Shown here: positions 61,325 through 64,000 of the stretch, piece by piece
How positions within the stretch are numbered: the stretch's first letter is position 1
How the letters are laid out: every line of letters begins with the position of its first letter
Assembly: GCA_950106755.1 (NCBI GenBank)
Contig: OX467089.1
Location: 25,773,345-25,837,344 of the forward strand
From: Climacium dendroides
Lineage: Eukaryota > Streptophyta > Bryopsida > Hypnales > Climaciaceae
DNA length: 64,000 nt
Direction: 5' to 3'
Program-made: the position numbers and the translations under genes
The notes under the pieces: model-generated
Told to the model about the DNA's origin: nothing
Database searches by the model: none
Seen by the model: only the letters and a program-made list of their open reading frames with translations

Positions 61325-62701
61325 ACCTCTAAATTTTTATTAAATGGCTCCCGTTTTGTCACTTGGAACTTACTATTTTTTTGTTTCTTTTTAATTATTT
61401 TGAGTATGTATTTTTATATACAAAAAACCCAAAAAAGAGAGTGTAAAATTAAAATAGGTATGTCACATGCTATTATTGATATTTGGTTTTACATAGAGTA
61501 TTTTTCTAAATTAAAACCAATTTCTACATGTAAATAGCATAAAAATTCATAAATTATAGTAGAAATTAGCAAAATTGCCAAACTTACCATGCATGTGATA
61601 AAACTTGGCTAAAATTGATCCTAGAAAACTTAATTAGAACCCTAAAAACTAGTTTATGCATAGGTTTCAAATTTCCAATTGATTTCACTTTTTGTAGAAA
61701 TCCCAATTATTAGCTTACAGATTGAAGAAATTCACGATGAACTAATGAAGAGTATCTACGGTCAAGAGACAAAGTTCTAGGGTTGAAATCACAGTAGGAA
61801 CTCAATAGCAAAGTTGCTTTGTTAAGATTCCTGTTCATATGAAAGATTCTTTTGAACCATAATTAAAGAAGGTAGTGGAAACTAGTTCTCCCTTTACAAT
61901 TGTGTAGAGCTAAGAGATGGGCTTACACATCTTTTGTGAAATTCAATGAAAGATTCTACAAAAAAATTCGGAATTTTTGATATTTAGATGCCTTTTAGAA
62001 CAGTTAACCACCTTTACCTCCAATAGGAAATTCCTAAAAATTATCCAAGTTGCAAAAAAATCTCACTAAAAATTAAAGTAATTTGTTTTATATTAATAAG
62101 GTGCTCCAATAAGTTTCAAGACATTCCAATAACTAAAAGTACCCAAATTGACGAGATTCTCCAAGTACTGGCAAAATTAATGATTATGATGGAATTTAAC
62201 TAGCATTTTGGGAGCATACGAAATTGGAATGGGGTTAAAGTTAGGTCTCTTTTTACTCCCTCATATCTACTTAAGAACTTAGGCTAATTACTTTTTTTAG
62301 AAAAATCAATCTCCAGAAGTTGGATTTTTATCCTTTGGAGGCGATAAATTAACACTAGTTTTCAATGAGTTTTTAGTGTAATTTTCAATGACTAAAAATG
62401 GCCTTCTGAAGCCAATGGCACAATCCGTTTGTGATTTGGAGTTAATCTCTAAAAGTTAAAAATTGGTTCAATGTAAAAAGTTAAAATTGATAATTTGAGA
62501 TTAAAATCCCAAATGATAAGATTTGGGTCAACTATTAGAATATGAATTATTGAGTGAAATAGTGGTTAAAGAAAAGAAATAGTTTGACTTTAGAAACTTT
62601 TAAACTTGTATTAACTACTTAACTTTAAATAGTGGGTAAAAATACTAAACAACATCAAAACATGAAAAGTAATGAGGAATTTTGAAGGCGTGTTTGATCA
62701 C
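61325..62701. other. AT-rich intergenic DNA up to the gap
   Basis: No supported gene. The last 50 bases before the gap (aacatcaaaacatg ... gaattttgaaggcgtgtttga) resemble 36810-36860, tying this block to the 35-38 kb repeat. Confidence 0.45.
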
Positions 62702-62901
62702 NNNNNNNNNNNNNNNNNNNNNNNNNNNNNNNNNNNNNNNNNNNNNNNNNNNNNNNNNNNNNNNNNNNNNNNNNNNNNNNNNNNNNNNNNNNNNNNNNNN
62801 NNNNNNNNNNNNNNNNNNNNNNNNNNNNNNNNNNNNNNNNNNNNNNNNNNNNNNNNNNNNNNNNNNNNNNNNNNNNNNNNNNNNNNNNNNNNNNNNNNNN
62901 N
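62702..62901. other. Assembly gap, 200 N
   Basis: Exactly 200 undetermined bases. The round number suggests a placeholder of unknown true length between two contigs, so order and orientation of the HSP90 side rest on scaffolding. Confidence 0.98.
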
Positions 62902-63049
62902 AGTTTCAAGTGATTTGTAATCTGTTCATAACTTGTTGTTGATTTTTCAACACTAGCATGGCACCATCTTATTGGCAATTTGTCACCATTGCCATTCCAA
63001 GTTGCAACTCATAACTTTCTTTCCTTTCAACTTGCTTCCTACACCCTTG

Positions 63050-63999
<950 letters not shown>

Positions 64000-64000
64000 A

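Noticed and set aside
62655..62978. ORFs running through the N block
   Set aside because: They exist only because undetermined bases contain no stop codons.

Overview
The window is nuclear DNA of a land plant. It holds split genes with GT-AG introns, a chloroplast-targeted CPP1/DUF3353 protein, a cytosolic-type HSP90, and long AT-rich stretches full of decayed transposons (CACTA, Helitron, PIF/Harbinger, Stowaway-like). I cannot name the species. The short intron-rich genes and one intronless plastid gene would suit a bryophyte or other non-flowering plant, but this is weak. A run of exactly 200 N marks an assembly gap at 62702-62901.

Five genes look intact. They are an ARGLU1-type RS/Glu-rich splicing coactivator (+, 1917-4473), a SAP30-like Sin3-HDAC subunit (-, 8637-11445), a FAM185A/DUF4097 putative adhesin protein built from about 14 small exons (-, 20438-24764), a CPP1-like thylakoid/envelope protein (+, 30171-30986) and the first exon of a cytosolic HSP90 (+, 63853-63993, running off the window). 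Exon structures were worked out by hand from splice sites, reading phase and recognised family sequence. The genes share no pathway; they are ordinary housekeeping genes spaced among repeats.

The rest is mobile or decayed DNA. 4.5-8.6 kb and 11.5-19.2 kb hold MITEs and short tandem repeats. 31.9-32.4 kb holds a patatin remnant with a one-base frameshift. 32.8-38 kb holds tandem repeats and two copies of a degenerate coding repeat. 41.9-50 kb is a mosaic: a Helitron helicase with a stop codon in its Walker A motif, a non-autonomous CACTA-like element with subterminal repeats and a 1-kb polypurine core, a kinesin motor fragment with introns cut on both sides by CACTA ends, then a second CACTA left end followed by a decayed Myb/trihelix-like ORF. 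50.8-54.9 kb holds an unknown decayed ORF and a PIF/Harbinger transposase plus Myb-like pair, all full of stops. 55-62.7 kb is AT-rich repeat of the same family as the 35-38 kb block, with Helitron-type ends and a small CACTA-ended MITE.

I saw no convincing new biological system. The points most worth a second look are the CACTA/Helitron/kinesin mosaic, the shared Helitron-like 3' ends and the microexon-rich FAM185A-like gene.
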